From positions 1-40,033 of the forward strand of contig JACRCX010000002.1 in NCBI GenBank assembly GCA_016218815.1: 40,033 nt of DNA. The letters run 5' to 3'. Position 1 is the stretch's first letter. Each line of letters begins with the position of its first letter. Both the position numbers and the translations under genes were made by a program. This document shows positions 7,282 through 15,556 of this stretch, in pieces. The notes under the pieces are model-generated. The model searched no databases. It was given only the letters and a program-made list of their open reading frames with translations, and was not told the DNA's origin. Origin of the DNA: Deltaproteobacteria bacterium. Lineage in GTDB: Bacteria > Myxococcota_A > Polyangia > DRWM01 > JAAZOP01.

Positions 7282-8595
7282 GTGGGCGTGGCCGTGACGC
7301 GCCGTCTGGGGCTGGCGACCGCGACGCTGGTCGTCGTGGCGAACATGGTCGGGACGGGGGTGTTCTGCACCAGCGGACTGCTGCTGGACTCGCTGGCGAC
7401 GCCGGGCGCGGTGCTGCTGGTGTGGCTGGTCGGCGGCCTGGTCGCGCTGTGCGGCGCGTTGTGCTACGGCGAGCTGGCGACGATCAGCTCGCGCAACGGT
7501 GGGGAGTACCGCTTCCTCTCCGACGCCTTCCATCCCGCGGTGGGCTTCGTCGCCGGCTGGCTGTCGCTCGTCGTCGGCTTCGCCGCGCCGATCGCCGCCT
7601 CGGGACTGGCCTTCGGGACCTATCTCCACGCCGCCGCACCCGCCGTTCCGTCCGTCGCCGCCGGCGCCGCATTGGTGCTGCTCGCCTCGGTCGCGCACGC
7701 AGCCGGGGTCGTGACGGGGGCCCGCCTGCAGAACGCGGTCACCGTCCTGAACGTCGCGTTCATCGTCGCGTTCACGGCGGCCGCGGCGTGGGTCCTTCCC
7801 GCCGGACGGCTCGAGCGGCTCGCGCCCTCGGGCGACGCGGTGACGGGCTCCGGCTTCGCCGTCGGCTTGATCCTCGTCTCGTACGCCTACAGCGGGTGGA
7901 ACGGCGCGGCGTACCTGGCCGGGGAGATCCGCGAGCCGGTGCGCACGCTGCCGCGGGCACTGGCGCTGGGCACCGGGATCGTGACGCTGCTGTACCTGGC
8001 GCTCAACGCCGTGTTCCTGCTGGGTCCCGCGCCCGGCGAGCTGCGCGGCGTGGTCGAGGTCGGGCACCGCGCGGCGGCCGACATCTTCGGCCCGGGCGCC
8101 GGGCGCGTCGTCTCGGCGCTGATCGCGTGCGTGCTCGTGTCCTCGGTCGGCTCGCTGGCGATGGTCGGGCCGCGGGTCTACGAGGCGATGGGCGAGGACT
8201 ACCCGGCGCTGCGGTTCCTGCGCCTGCGCGGCGAAGGCGGCGGACCGTGGGCGTCGATCGCGCTGCAGGGCGCCTTGGCCCTGGCGCTCCTTCTCACCTC
8301 CTCCTTCGGCGCGCTGCTCCTCTACGTCGGGATCCTGCTCTCCGCGATGGCGGCGCTGACGGTCGCCGCCCTCTTCGTGCTCCGCCGGCGCGGCGCCGGC
8401 GCGGCCGGCGGGTACCGGACCTGGGGCTATCCGCTCACCCCGGCCGTCTTCCTGCTGTTCTCCGCCTGGGCCATCGCCCATTCCCTGGTCGACCGCCCCG
8501 TCGTCGCCGCCCTGGCCGCCGCCACCATCGCCTCCGGCCTCCTCCTGTACCGCCTGGTCCGGACCAACAACTCGTCCCGGACGACGCACCAATGA
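7282..8595 (+). CDS. APC-family amino acid permease
   Basis: Integral inner-membrane transporter, about 437 residues, with roughly 12 hydrophobic segments. The first segment carries the family signature VVVANMVGTGVFCTSG (the G-x-G-x-F loop of helix 1). Later features are SYAYSGWNGAAYLAGEI with the following P-x-R-T-L-P-R-A loop, and AMVGPRVYEAMGEDYP, all typical of the amino acid-polyamine-organocation superfamily. It probably imports or exchanges an amino acid; the substrate cannot be told. GTG 7282 is my choice, with GTG 7288 and GTG 7294 nearly equivalent; all precede the basic TRRLG n-region. It heads a forward run with the metallophosphoesterase (49 bp later), RidA and an unknown gene, so an amino-acid-related operon is likely. 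Confidence 0.88.
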   Translation: MGVAVTRRLGLATATLVVVANMVGTGVFCTSGLLLDSLATPGAVLLVWLVGGLVALCGALCYGELATISSRNGGEYRFLSDAFHPAVGFVAGWLSLVVGFAAPIAASGLAFGTYLHAAAPAVPSVAAGAALVLLASVAHAAGVVTGARLQNAVTVLNVAFIVAFTAAAAWVLPAGRLERLAPSGDAVTGSGFAVGLILVSYAYSGWNGAAYLAGEIREPVRTLPRALALGTGIVTLLYLALNAVFLLGPAPGELRGVVEVGHRAAADIFGPGAGRVVSALIACVLVSSVGSLAMVGPRVYEAMGEDYPALRFLRLRGEGGGPWASIALQGALALALLLTSSFGALLLYVGILLSAMAALTVAALFVLRRRGAGAAGGYRTWGYPLTPAVFLLFSAWAIAHSLVDRPVVAALAAATIASGLLLYRLVRTNNSSRTTHQ

Positions 8596-8644
8596 CCAAC
8601 AACTCCCTTCCCCCCCGCCTCGCTCCTGCGCTACCGTCCGCCGC

Positions 8645-9580
8645 GTGCCGCGGAACGGAGTCGCCGTCGTCGCCCACATCTCGGACCTGCATCCGACCGG
8701 CGTGGCGCGTCCCACGCCCTGGGACCTGCTGGGCAAACGGGCGCTGGGCTGGGCGAACCTCGCGTTCTTGCGACGCCACCGGCATCCGTTCGCCCTGCTG
8801 GAACGGACCGTGGCGGACCTGCGGGGCGAGCCGCCCGATCACCTGCTGCTCGGCGGCGACGTCGCCAACCTCGGGCTCCCCGCCGAATTCGCCGCGTCCC
8901 GCGCGGTGCTCGCCGCCAGCGGCCTGCCGCCCGAGCGCATCTCGGCCGTGCCGGGCAACCACGACCGCTACACGGCCGACGTGGAGCGGCGCCGGCTGTT
9001 CGAAACCTACTTCGGCGTGTTCGCCGCAAGCGAGGCGCCTTTCGGCGACGGGTTGTTCCCGTTCCTCCAGCCGCGCGACGGCTTCACCGTTCTCGGTCTC
9101 TGCTCGGGCTGGCCGGCCTCGCCCATCCAGGCGCGCGGCACGATCGGCGATCGGCAGCTCGTAAGACTGCGCGAGCTGCTCGCCCATCCGCGCGCCCGCC
9201 CCCCGCTGCTCGTCGTGCTCCACCATCCGCCGCTGCCCTACGAGAGCGCGCTCGAACAGTGGCTCAACGGCTTGCACGACTGGCGGGAGCTGCTCGGGCT
9301 CCTCGCCGGCACCGGCGCGACGGTCCTCCACGGCCACCGCCACCTCTCACTGCACGCGCTGGTCGAGACCGACCGGGGGCCGCTGCGCGTGCTCGGCGTG
9401 CCATCGACCAGCGACCGCGGCGGGCGGAACGAGCGCTCGGGCGGGTACCACCGCTACCGCATCGGTCCGGACGGCTTCGCCGGCGGCGAGCGCCGCATCT
9501 GGAACGACGCACGAGGCGCGTTCGACGTCCGGGACTTGCCCGCGCCCGTGCGGGTGACGCTCAAGGAGGTGCCACGATGA
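8645..9580 (+). CDS. Calcineurin-like metallophosphoesterase
   Basis: Cytosolic protein of 311 residues with the complete set of metallophosphoesterase metal-binding motifs: HISDLH near the N-terminus, LLGGDVANLG, VPGNHDRYTAD, VVLHHPPLPYE and LHGHRH. Together these make a dinuclear metal site that hydrolyses phosphomono- or diesters; the closest broad groups are Icc/CpdA-like and UDP-diacylglucosamine-like hydrolases, and the sequence does not settle which. It starts at GTG 8645, since no ATG lies before HISDLH. Its stop overlaps the RidA start by four bases (ATGA), so the two are translationally coupled. Confidence 0.88.
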   Translation: MPRNGVAVVAHISDLHPTGVARPTPWDLLGKRALGWANLAFLRRHRHPFALLERTVADLRGEPPDHLLLGGDVANLGLPAEFAASRAVLAASGLPPERISAVPGNHDRYTADVERRRLFETYFGVFAASEAPFGDGLFPFLQPRDGFTVLGLCSGWPASPIQARGTIGDRQLVRLRELLAHPRARPPLLVVLHHPPLPYESALEQWLNGLHDWRELLGLLAGTGATVLHGHRHLSLHALVETDRGPLRVLGVPSTSDRGGRNERSGGYHRYRIGPDGFAGGERRIWNDARGAFDVRDLPAPVRVTLKEVPR

Positions 9581-9960
9581 AGAAGGTGTGGCGGACCGAA
9601 CAGGCGCCGGCGGCGATCGGGCCGTACAGCCAGGCGGTCGAGGCCGGCGGTCTCCTCTTCCTCTCGGGACAGATCCCGCTCGACCCCGCCACCGGCCAGC
9701 TCGTGGAGGGCGACGTCGTGGCCCAGACGGAACGCGTCCTGGACAACCTGGGCGCGGTCCTCGCCGCCGCGAGCCTCGGCTTCGGACACGTGCTGAAAAC
9801 CACGATCTACCTCACCGACCTCGCGGCGTTCCCGCTGGTCAACGAGGCGTACGGCCGCCGGTTCGCCGCCGAACCGCCGGCGCGGGCCACCGTCCAGGTG
9901 GCCGCCCTGCCGCGAGGCGCGATGGTGGAGATCGACGCCGTCGCGCGGCGCGATCCGTGA
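9577..9960 (+). CDS. ridA: RidA-family enamine/imine deaminase
   Basis: RidA (YjgF/YER057c/UK114) protein of 127 residues, standard length. It hydrolyses reactive enamines and imines released by PLP enzymes such as serine/threonine dehydratases, giving keto acid and ammonia. Family features: AIGPYSQAV, LFLSGQIPLDP, ERVLDNLGAVL, KTTIYLTDL, and PPARATVQVAALPRGAMVEI with the active-site Arg103 (Arg105 of classical RidA) and Glu118. The start overlaps the metallophosphoesterase stop as ATGA, and a near-perfect AAGGAGGT lies seven bases upstream. Its own stop overlaps the next gene as GTGA. Company with an amino acid permease agrees with a role in amino-acid metabolism. Confidence 0.95.
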   Translation: MKKVWRTEQAPAAIGPYSQAVEAGGLLFLSGQIPLDPATGQLVEGDVVAQTERVLDNLGAVLAAASLGFGHVLKTTIYLTDLAAFPLVNEAYGRRFAAEPPARATVQVAALPRGAMVEIDAVARRDP

Positions 9961-11102
9961 GCGGCGGCATGGCGGCGCTGCGGCGGGACGAGTTGCTGGC
10001 GCTGGCCGACGCCGGACGCGTCGACGAGCTGCGCCGGGCCGCGGGCGAGGCGGCGCCGGAAGACGCCGCGGCGCTGGTCGATGCGTTCGCGGCGCGCGGC
10101 GACCCGGCCCCCCTGGCGACGCTGGACGCGGAGGGCGTGCCCAAGGCCGTCCGCAAGGCGGCGCGCAAGGCGTTGCACGGCCTGCGGGCCAGGGGCGTCC
10201 GCGCGCCCGAGCCGGAGCGCATCGGACGGCTCGGCCCGGTGGCGCCGGATCCCGACGAGGCGCCCCGCGCCGAAGGGTACGTCGCGGTCCAGCCGCCGCT
10301 GGTCGAGCTGCTGCTCGTCGTGCGCACGTCCTCCGAACGCCACCTCTACGTCGGCATCCTCGACGAGGAGGAGCGGGTGATCGAGGGCGCAGCCTTCGGG
10401 GGCGCCACGAAGCAGGGCGTGCGGGATCTTCTGGCGCGCAAGCGGAGCGAGGCGGACGCCTACGTGCCGATCGCGGCGGGCCACGTCGCCGCGCGGCTGC
10501 GCGCGGCCGTCCGCCGGGCTCCGTCGCCGCATGGGAAGAAAGCGGGGATGGGACGCGCGGAAATCGCCGAGCGGCTGGCGTTCTGCGAGTCGCTCGAGGA
10601 TGCCGACCACCCGGCGCTGGCGCTGGCGCCCGAGGATCCGCCGGAGCTCGAGGCCGAGGCGGGATGGGTGATCGAACGGATGGCCGCGCGCGACCTGCCC
10701 TTCGCCCTGTCGCGAGAGCAGGTCGCCCTGCTGACGAAGCGGCTGAACCAGGCGCGCGAGACGCCCCTCATCGTCGTGCCGGGCGCGGAGGCGAATCGCG
10801 AGGCTGAGGCCTTCCGGGCCTTCGTCGAACAGGATCTCCCTCCCGACCTCAAGGGGGCGTTGGCCTTGCGCCTCCTGGATCGCGCGTGGCTCAGCCGCAG
10901 CCGTCGCGAGGAGCGCCAGGCGCGGGGCGAGGCGGCCTGCGGCTCCGTGCTCCTGCGCCGCCCGGATTCGAGCGTCGCGCAGGCCCTGCTCCTGCGCTTC
11001 GCGGCGCTCCACGTGCGCCCCCCCCGCGGCGCCGGCAGCGAAGGACGCGACGACGAGGCACCGCCCGAGCGGCGCAGCGGCGGCGGCATCATCCTCCCCT
11101 AG
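9957..11102 (+). CDS. Uncharacterised protein coupled to RidA
   Basis: About 381 residues, not recognised. The N-terminal 70 residues are helical and charged (ELLALADAGRVDELRRA, then KAVRKAARKALHGLRARGV), resembling a HEAT-like repeat pair. A mixed alpha/beta middle part follows, VELLLVVRTSSERHLYVGIL with DEEERVIEGAAFGGATKQ, which looks like a small beta-sheet domain. The C-terminal half is helical and Arg/Glu-rich, ending in a disordered Gly/Arg/Pro tail. There is no signal peptide or membrane segment, so it is cytosolic. GTG 9957 overlaps the RidA stop (GTGA); ATG 9969 is an equally possible start. The stop-start overlap says it is translated with RidA. No catalytic motif is visible. Confidence 0.75.
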   Translation: MSGGMAALRRDELLALADAGRVDELRRAAGEAAPEDAAALVDAFAARGDPAPLATLDAEGVPKAVRKAARKALHGLRARGVRAPEPERIGRLGPVAPDPDEAPRAEGYVAVQPPLVELLLVVRTSSERHLYVGILDEEERVIEGAAFGGATKQGVRDLLARKRSEADAYVPIAAGHVAARLRAAVRRAPSPHGKKAGMGRAEIAERLAFCESLEDADHPALALAPEDPPELEAEAGWVIERMAARDLPFALSREQVALLTKRLNQARETPLIVVPGAEANREAEAFRAFVEQDLPPDLKGALALRLLDRAWLSRSRREERQARGEAACGSVLLRRPDSSVAQALLLRFAALHVRPPRGAGSEGRDDEAPPERRSGGGIILP

Positions 11103-11135
11103 CGCACCGCCAGTTCGAATCCATCCCCACCTCTC

Positions 11136-11207
11136 CAGCCGACATCTCCACCTCTCCTCGTCCGGTCCGGAAAAGCCTGACGCGCCGTCACCAACCGCGG
11201 CCTTGGT
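11136..11207 (+). repeat. Dispersed intergenic repeat, copy 2
   Basis: Second copy of the ~70-bp sequence at 4945-5013, with blocks CCACCTCTCC, GGTCCGGAAAA, GCGCCGTC and CAACCGCGGC. It fills the gap between two convergent genes (stop 11102 and stop 11211). The placement after a reverse-strand stop is the same as for copy 1. Confidence 0.6.
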
Positions 11208-11210
11208 AGC

Positions 11211-11870
11211 TCAGGCGCCGGCCGCAGCTCGCGCCCGCCGCGCGGTCAGATCCCCGACCACGTGGAAGGTGAAGCGACAGAGCGGCGCGCCGCGGGCGAT
11301 GGTCATGTCGCGGACCAACACGAGCTGCGGGTCGGCGCGGGTGAGCAGGGGCGACTCGGCGTCGCAGAAGCACGACGTGACCTCCGGGGCCCCTGCCGCG
11401 TGGCAGATTTCGTGGATCCGGCACCGCAGGATCTCGAGCTGCACGGTCCCGGGTGCGCCTTCCAGCCAGCGGACGTCGTAGATCCCCAGCTCCTGGCCCG
11501 AGGAGAGCGTGGCCTCGATGGCCTCGGCCAGCGCCTCCAGCGGGTCGTCGTCGGGTGTGCGAGGCGACGGGAGCGCCAGATGCCGCGCCGCCGCGACGAC
11601 CGCTGCCCGGATCGTGCCCAACGCCCGGTGCGGACCGATGCTGCGCACCAGCGCGTGGTAGCAGGCCACCGCGCCGACCGCGGCGTACAAGATGGGGCTG
11701 GCGCCGACTCCCGCCAGCGCCGCCTGCCGGCGGAACGTGGCAGGGGCCGAGAGCGCCGCGATCGCGCGCGCGGCGGCCAACACGCCCGCCTTGCGCCGGA
11801 TCTCCTCCAGATACGTCGCCAGCAGCCGCGTGCGGCGCAGCGGCGACGGATGGAAGGGATCCAGCGGCAT
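11211..11870 (-). CDS. ATC-hydrolase-like protein (L-2-amino-thiazoline-4-carboxylate hydrolase family)
   Basis: Protein of 219 residues. The C-terminal half matches my memory of the ATC_hydrolase family: a central beta strand VQLEILRCRIHEICHAAGAP, then EVTSCFCDAESPLL and a closing R-x-M-T-x-A-x-G-x-x-x-C-x-F-x-F pattern (VRDMTIARGAPLCRFTFHVV). The conserved Cys residues (CRIHEIC, CFCD, LCRF) are characteristic. The founding member opens the thiazoline ring of ATC in bacterial L-cysteine production; most relatives have no tested function. The N-terminal half is helical with a hydrophobic Ala-rich stretch (SPILYAAVGAVACYHALV) that could be membrane-associated. No clear ribosome site precedes ATG 11870. 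Neighbouring asparaginase and AsnA share the strand but are separated by a hairpin. Confidence 0.6.
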   Translation of the reverse strand: MPLDPFHPSPLRRTRLLATYLEEIRRKAGVLAAARAIAALSAPATFRRQAALAGVGASPILYAAVGAVACYHALVRSIGPHRALGTIRAAVVAAARHLALPSPRTPDDDPLEALAEAIEATLSSGQELGIYDVRWLEGAPGTVQLEILRCRIHEICHAAGAPEVTSCFCDAESPLLTRADPQLVLVRDMTIARGAPLCRFTFHVVGDLTARRARAAAGA

Positions 11871-11937
11871 CGGATCGGGACGCTACAACCGACGCCGCGC
11901 CCTGGCAACCGCGTCGCGACGCGTCCCGGTATCCGAA

Positions 11938-11957
11938 CCGCGGGCTTCAGCCCGCGG
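11938..11957 (-). terminator. Perfect 8-bp hairpin
   Basis: CCGCGGGC-TTCA-GCCCGCGG is a perfect inverted repeat. It lies 43 bp beyond the asparaginase stop and before the ATC-hydrolase start, so it probably separates the two transcripts. It lacks a T run, and this sequence type is also a common intergenic palindrome in high-GC genomes. Confidence 0.4.
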
Positions 11958-11999
11958 CTGCCTCTCCGCCGGAGCTCGTGGCGCTGCTTGCCCCGGCGC

Positions 12000-12488
12000 T
12001 CAGTCGGTCTCCTCGAACACGCCGGTGGCGCGGTTCTTGCGCACGTTGCCGGCGTCGAACGTGCGGCCGTTCATCACCACGTAGACCCCCGGGGGGAGGA
12101 CCTGGACGAAGGCCAGCGCGCTGCCGAGATTGAACAGGCCGTCGGAGCTGCCGAAGGTGTAGGGGATCATCGCGCCGGTGAGGACGACCGTCTTGCCGGG
12201 GACGCGACCGGTCAGGAAGCGGGCCGTCTCGGCCATCGTGTCCGTGCCGTGCGTGACGACGATCCGCGAGTCGTCGCTCTCGGCGCAGCTCTTGCGGATG
12301 AGCTCGCGGTCGGCCTCGGTCATCTCGGTCGAGTCGATCATCATCAGCGTGCGGATGTCGATCTCGACGCGGCAGCGGCCCAGCCGGAGCATCTCGCGCA
12401 GATGAGAGTCCTGGAAGAAGAGCTTGCCGGTCAGCTCGTTGTATTCCTTGTCGAACGTGCCGCCGGTCGCGTAGAGGCGGATGGCCAT
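12000..12488 (-). CDS. Single-domain L-asparaginase-like protein
   Basis: Only 162 residues, corresponding to the N-terminal catalytic domain of type I/II asparaginases (usually 320-350 residues); the C-terminal domain is absent and the gene ends cleanly. It keeps the nucleophile motif YATGGTFDK (Thr11), VVTHGTDTMAET (Thr82, Asp83), LTGAMIPYTFGSSDGLFNL and a Lys at 151 that may be the catalytic Lys. The reaction would be asparagine to aspartate plus ammonia. In full-length enzymes the active site is completed at a dimer interface by the C-terminal domain, so a one-domain protein may have altered activity. It follows asnA by 12 bp on the same strand, so the two are almost certainly co-transcribed although their reactions are opposed. 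Confidence 0.85.
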   Translation of the reverse strand: MAIRLYATGGTFDKEYNELTGKLFFQDSHLREMLRLGRCRVEIDIRTLMMIDSTEMTEADRELIRKSCAESDDSRIVVTHGTDTMAETARFLTGRVPGKTVVLTGAMIPYTFGSSDGLFNLGSALAFVQVLPPGVYVVMNGRTFDAGNVRKNRATGVFEETD

Positions 12489-12500
12489 GGGTCGGACGGG

Positions 12501-13640
12501 CTACTCCAGCACGTGGATGTTCTTCGCGGCGCAGATCTTCTTGAGCTGGTCGGGCCACACGGTGACGGTGACTTCGCCCAGGTGCGCCTTCCGCAGCAGC
12601 GCCATGTACGTCCGGGCCTGGCCGATGCCCCCGCCGACGCTGAGCGGGATCTTGTCGTTCAGGATCGCCTGGTGGTACGGCAGCTTCAGGAAGTCCTCCT
12701 GCTTGGTGATCTTGAGCTGCTCCTTGAGCGTCTCCTTGGTGACGCGGATGCCCATCGAGGTCAGCTCGTGGCGGCGATGCGTGACGTGGTTCCAGACCAG
12801 GATGTCGCCGTTGACGCCGTGCGTGTCCTTGCCGGTCTCCTTGGAAGTGTCGGTCACCCAGTCGTCGTAGTCGGCCGCGCGCATCTCGTGCGGGTAGCCG
12901 TCCTTGAGCACCCAGCCGATGCCGATGATGAACACCGCGGGGACTTCCTGGAGGATCCGGGTCTCGCGCTGCTTGCGCGGCAGGTCGGGGTACTTGGCCA
13001 AGAGCTCCTCGGCGTGGATGAAGGTCAGTTCCTTGGGCAGGCTGGGAAAGCGCTTGTCCTTGAGCTTGGGGAACATCTCCTGGACGCACTGTTCCGCCCC
13101 GACCAGCACCTTCCAGATCCTGTTGACGATCTCCTTGAGGAACTTGACGTTGCGCTGCTCGGGCGTCATCACGCGCTCCCAGTCCCACTGGTCGACATAG
13201 GAGCTGTGGTCGTGATCGAGGAAGTAGTCCTTGCGCACGGCGCGCATGTCGGTGCAGATGCCCTCGCCGACGTTGCAGCCGAACTGGGCCAGCGCCATGC
13301 GCTTCCACTTCGTCGCCGCCTGTACGACCTGCGCCTCGATGCGCTTGGGCAGGCCGAGCCCGCACGGGAAGTCGATCGGCGTCCGCGACCCGTCGCGGTC
13401 AAGGTAGTCGTTGACGCCGCTCTGCTTGGAGACGATGAGCGGCACCTGCACCATGAACAGGTTCAGCTCCTTGCACAGGTTCTTCTCGATGTAGTCCTTC
13501 GCCGCGTAGATCGCCTTCTGCGTGTCCTTGCGGTCGAGCAGCGACTCGTAGCCGGAGGGGAGGATCTTCTCGACCTCCTCGTACGTGCTGACGCCGGGTC
13601 CCGCCAGATCGGCCTTCTTGTCGGTCAGATTCTCCGCCAT
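12501..13640 (-). CDS. asnA: Aspartate-ammonia ligase (asparagine synthetase A)
   Basis: Class-II aminoacyl-tRNA-synthetase-fold enzyme of 379 residues, about 50 longer than E. coli AsnA (330). It makes asparagine from aspartate, ATP and ammonia. Recognised segments: MVQVPLIVSKQSGVND, VQAATKWKRMALAQF, GEGICTDMRAVRKDY, SYVDQWDWERVM, LTFIHAEELLAKYPDL, PAVFIIGIGWVLKDG, RAADYDDWVTDT, NGDILVWNHVT, ELTSMGIRV, YHQAILNDKIPLSVGGGIGQ and a final VTVWPDQL. Strong similarity runs the whole length. ATG 13640 is preceded by a purine-rich leader with GGAGAAGG. A small hairpin (CCGGGC/GCCCGG, 13675-13691) lies in the leader. The asparaginase-like gene follows 12 bp later. Confidence 0.95.
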   Translation of the reverse strand: MAENLTDKKADLAGPGVSTYEEVEKILPSGYESLLDRKDTQKAIYAAKDYIEKNLCKELNLFMVQVPLIVSKQSGVNDYLDRDGSRTPIDFPCGLGLPKRIEAQVVQAATKWKRMALAQFGCNVGEGICTDMRAVRKDYFLDHDHSSYVDQWDWERVMTPEQRNVKFLKEIVNRIWKVLVGAEQCVQEMFPKLKDKRFPSLPKELTFIHAEELLAKYPDLPRKQRETRILQEVPAVFIIGIGWVLKDGYPHEMRAADYDDWVTDTSKETGKDTHGVNGDILVWNHVTHRRHELTSMGIRVTKETLKEQLKITKQEDFLKLPYHQAILNDKIPLSVGGGIGQARTYMALLRKAHLGEVTVTVWPDQLKKICAAKNIHVLE

Positions 13641-13763
13641 GCGCCTTCTCCTCTTCCTCTTCTTCCTCTTCCCTCCGGGCGTGCCGCCCGGGGAATCCCC
13701 TCGTCCACCGGGAACGAGCGCGGAACCGTTAGCATCTGCCCCACGGGGGGTCAAGATCGGGCG

Positions 13764-13799
13764 GCGGACGACGGTGGCGGACGACGGTGGCGGACGACC
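13764..13799 (+). repeat. 13-bp tandem repeat, 2.8 copies
   Basis: GCGGACGACGGTG occurs twice exactly and once partially, head to tail, in the 184-bp gap between the DUF438-type gene and asnA. Its function is not evident; it may be simple slippage. Confidence 0.6.
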
Positions 13800-13824
13800 A
13801 GGTGGACGAGACCGCGAGCTCGAC

Positions 13825-15306
13825 TCATCGGGTTCCTCCCTCTTCCTCGTCGAGCAGCCGGCGCTCGCCCTGGAGCGCTCGGATGCCGGTGACGTCCTGG
13901 CTCACCTCGAGCGTCCCGCGGTAACGTCCCTGGGGATCCCGCATCGCGAAGTAGCGGATGTGCACGAACCGCCCCTGAAGCGTGATCCAGAACTCGGCGG
14001 TGCTCCGCGTGCCGTCGCGGAAGCCGTCCAGGATCCGCTGCACCGCGTCCAGGCTCTTGGGCGGGTGGCAGTTCTGCACCTTGCGCCCGATGATCCCGGG
14101 ACTGCGGGGGAAGATCCGCTCCTCGCCCCGCGAGAAGTAGCGGACCTCGTCATTCTCGTCCACGAACGTGATGTCCACCGGCAGGTGCGACAAGAGGAGG
14201 TTGATCTGGTCGAGACCCAGGAGGCCCGTGTCCAGCGGCAGGCGGGACATCGCCTTGCCCTCCCGCGCGGCGGGCGCCGCCGCTGCCGCGCCCGGCGGCG
14301 GCCAGTCGACCGGCGGCTCGATCAACGCCCACCCGACGTCCGCCTCGCCCCTCCGGATCGCCGCCCACTCCGCCTCGTCGAGCAGCTCCAGCGCCATGGG
14401 GAAGAGGATGTTCTCCTCCTTGTAGATCATGTCCGTCACGGTGCGCACCAGCGTCGTCGAACGCTCGGGGAGCACCTTGGTCTCGCCCCCCTCGAGCGCC
14501 CCGCGCACGGCCTTGAGCAGCGCGCGGACCTGGTCGTGCACGGCCCACATGACCTGCGGCGGGGCGGACAGCCCGTACTTCTCCAGGTACGGGAAGAGCT
14601 GGTTCTCCTTGCGCACGTAGTGCTTCTCGACCTGGGCGAGCAGGTCGAGCGTCGCGGCGAGCTGCGCGCGAAGGTCCGCCGGCGCCGCGGGGGACGGCGC
14701 CCCAAGCCGCGCGACGGACTCGGCCAGGGCCAGCGCGACCTTCTCCAGCGCCCGGTTCTCGGCGAGGAACGTGTGCACGGGATGGCCGGCCGGAACGTGC
14801 AGCTCCTCCTGCTTGTCCAGCGCCGCGCGGAAAACGTCGACGTGCAGGTCGCACAGCCGGTGGATCTCCTCGGGCGGCAGCCCCTCGCCGACCAGCTCCT
14901 GCTCCAACGCCGGGATCTCCGCCGGACCGACCTCGGCGCTCAGGGCCGCGAAGCGCTGCTTCAGCTCCGCCATCGGCTGCCCGGCGTGCAGATCGCGCAA
15001 AATCCCCTTCAGCGTCGCGACCCGACGCTCGTGCTCGACGTCCGCCGGCGCGGCCGGGGCGTCCGGGGCCCCCGGGTCCTCCCCGGTCTTCTCGAGGATC
15101 GCGGCGCGAAGATCGGCGACGAGGCGCTCGACGGGCAGGTGGCCCATCGAAGCGGCCATGTCGAGGGTTGCGATGCGGCCGACGGTGTTGCGCAGCACGG
15201 GGTTGCGCAGCTTGCGGAATTCCGGCGCGTACTCCGCGAGGAAGTCGAGCAGGAACGGGTAGCGGGAGACAAGCTCCGAGATGCGCGTCTTGTTCGTCAA
15301 TTTCAC
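13825..15306 (-). CDS. DUF1858-DUF438-hemerythrin-PAS protein
   Basis: Cytosolic protein of 493 residues with four modules. Residues 1-70 form a DUF1858-like domain (KTRISELVSRYPFLLDFLAE). About 90-160 is DUF438 (RRVATLKGILRDLHAG and EIHRLCDLHVDVFRAAL). Residues 174-320 form a hemerythrin-like four-helix bundle, with candidate di-iron ligands in HPVHTFLAENRALE, EKHYVRKENQLFPYLEKYG, VHDQVRALLK and YKEENILFPMALELL. About 368-475 is a PAS domain (LPVDITFVDENDEVRYFS through LEVSQDVTGI). This architecture is known from anaerobes and is presumed to sense oxygen or NO or to handle iron/redox state; no output domain is visible. GTG 15306 follows GGGAGGA at good spacing; an in-frame ATG at 15333 would ignore that site. 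It is divergent from the histidine kinase at 15557. Confidence 0.88.
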   Translation of the reverse strand: MKLTNKTRISELVSRYPFLLDFLAEYAPEFRKLRNPVLRNTVGRIATLDMAASMGHLPVERLVADLRAAILEKTGEDPGAPDAPAAPADVEHERRVATLKGILRDLHAGQPMAELKQRFAALSAEVGPAEIPALEQELVGEGLPPEEIHRLCDLHVDVFRAALDKQEELHVPAGHPVHTFLAENRALEKVALALAESVARLGAPSPAAPADLRAQLAATLDLLAQVEKHYVRKENQLFPYLEKYGLSAPPQVMWAVHDQVRALLKAVRGALEGGETKVLPERSTTLVRTVTDMIYKEENILFPMALELLDEAEWAAIRRGEADVGWALIEPPVDWPPPGAAAAAPAAREGKAMSRLPLDTGLLGLDQINLLLSHLPVDITFVDENDEVRYFSRGEERIFPRSPGIIGRKVQNCHPPKSLDAVQRILDGFRDGTRSTAEFWITLQGRFVHIRYFAMRDPQGRYRGTLEVSQDVTGIRALQGERRLLDEEEGGTR

Positions 15307-15372
15307 GTCGCACCATCCTCCCTGGATTGCCAAGCCACCCTAAGCACCGCGACTCCGACGGTCAATCCCGCC

Positions 15373-15436
15373 CGCTCCCGCCGCCGGGCCGGTCGCCCAC
15401 CTCTGCGTCTCTGCGTCTCTGCGCGAAAATTCCTCT
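15373..15436 (+). repeat. CTCTGCGTCT-type intergenic repeat, copy 1
   Basis: About 62 bp shared with 27450-27513: CGCTCCCGCC, CCGGGCC, CTCTGCGTCTCTGCGTCTCT and GCGCGARAAT in the same order. Repeats with this CTCTGCGTCT core are widespread between genes in many high-GC environmental genomes. This copy lies in the 250-bp divergent gap 15307-15556, where I see no gene. Confidence 0.65.
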
Positions 15437-15556
15437 TCCGACCGCCCCCCGTTCGGCCCCGCACGAGCGCCGCGACCGCCCCCCCGCTCGCATGGCGGGC
15501 CGCCACCCGATCTGATAGCGTCCGGGCGCGGGGAGGCTGCCGGAGCGTCGGACGCC

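Noticed and set aside
11113..11122. GTTCGAATCC, a tRNA T-loop-like string
   Set aside because: The flanking bases do not pair as a T stem and no anticodon or acceptor stem can be formed around it.
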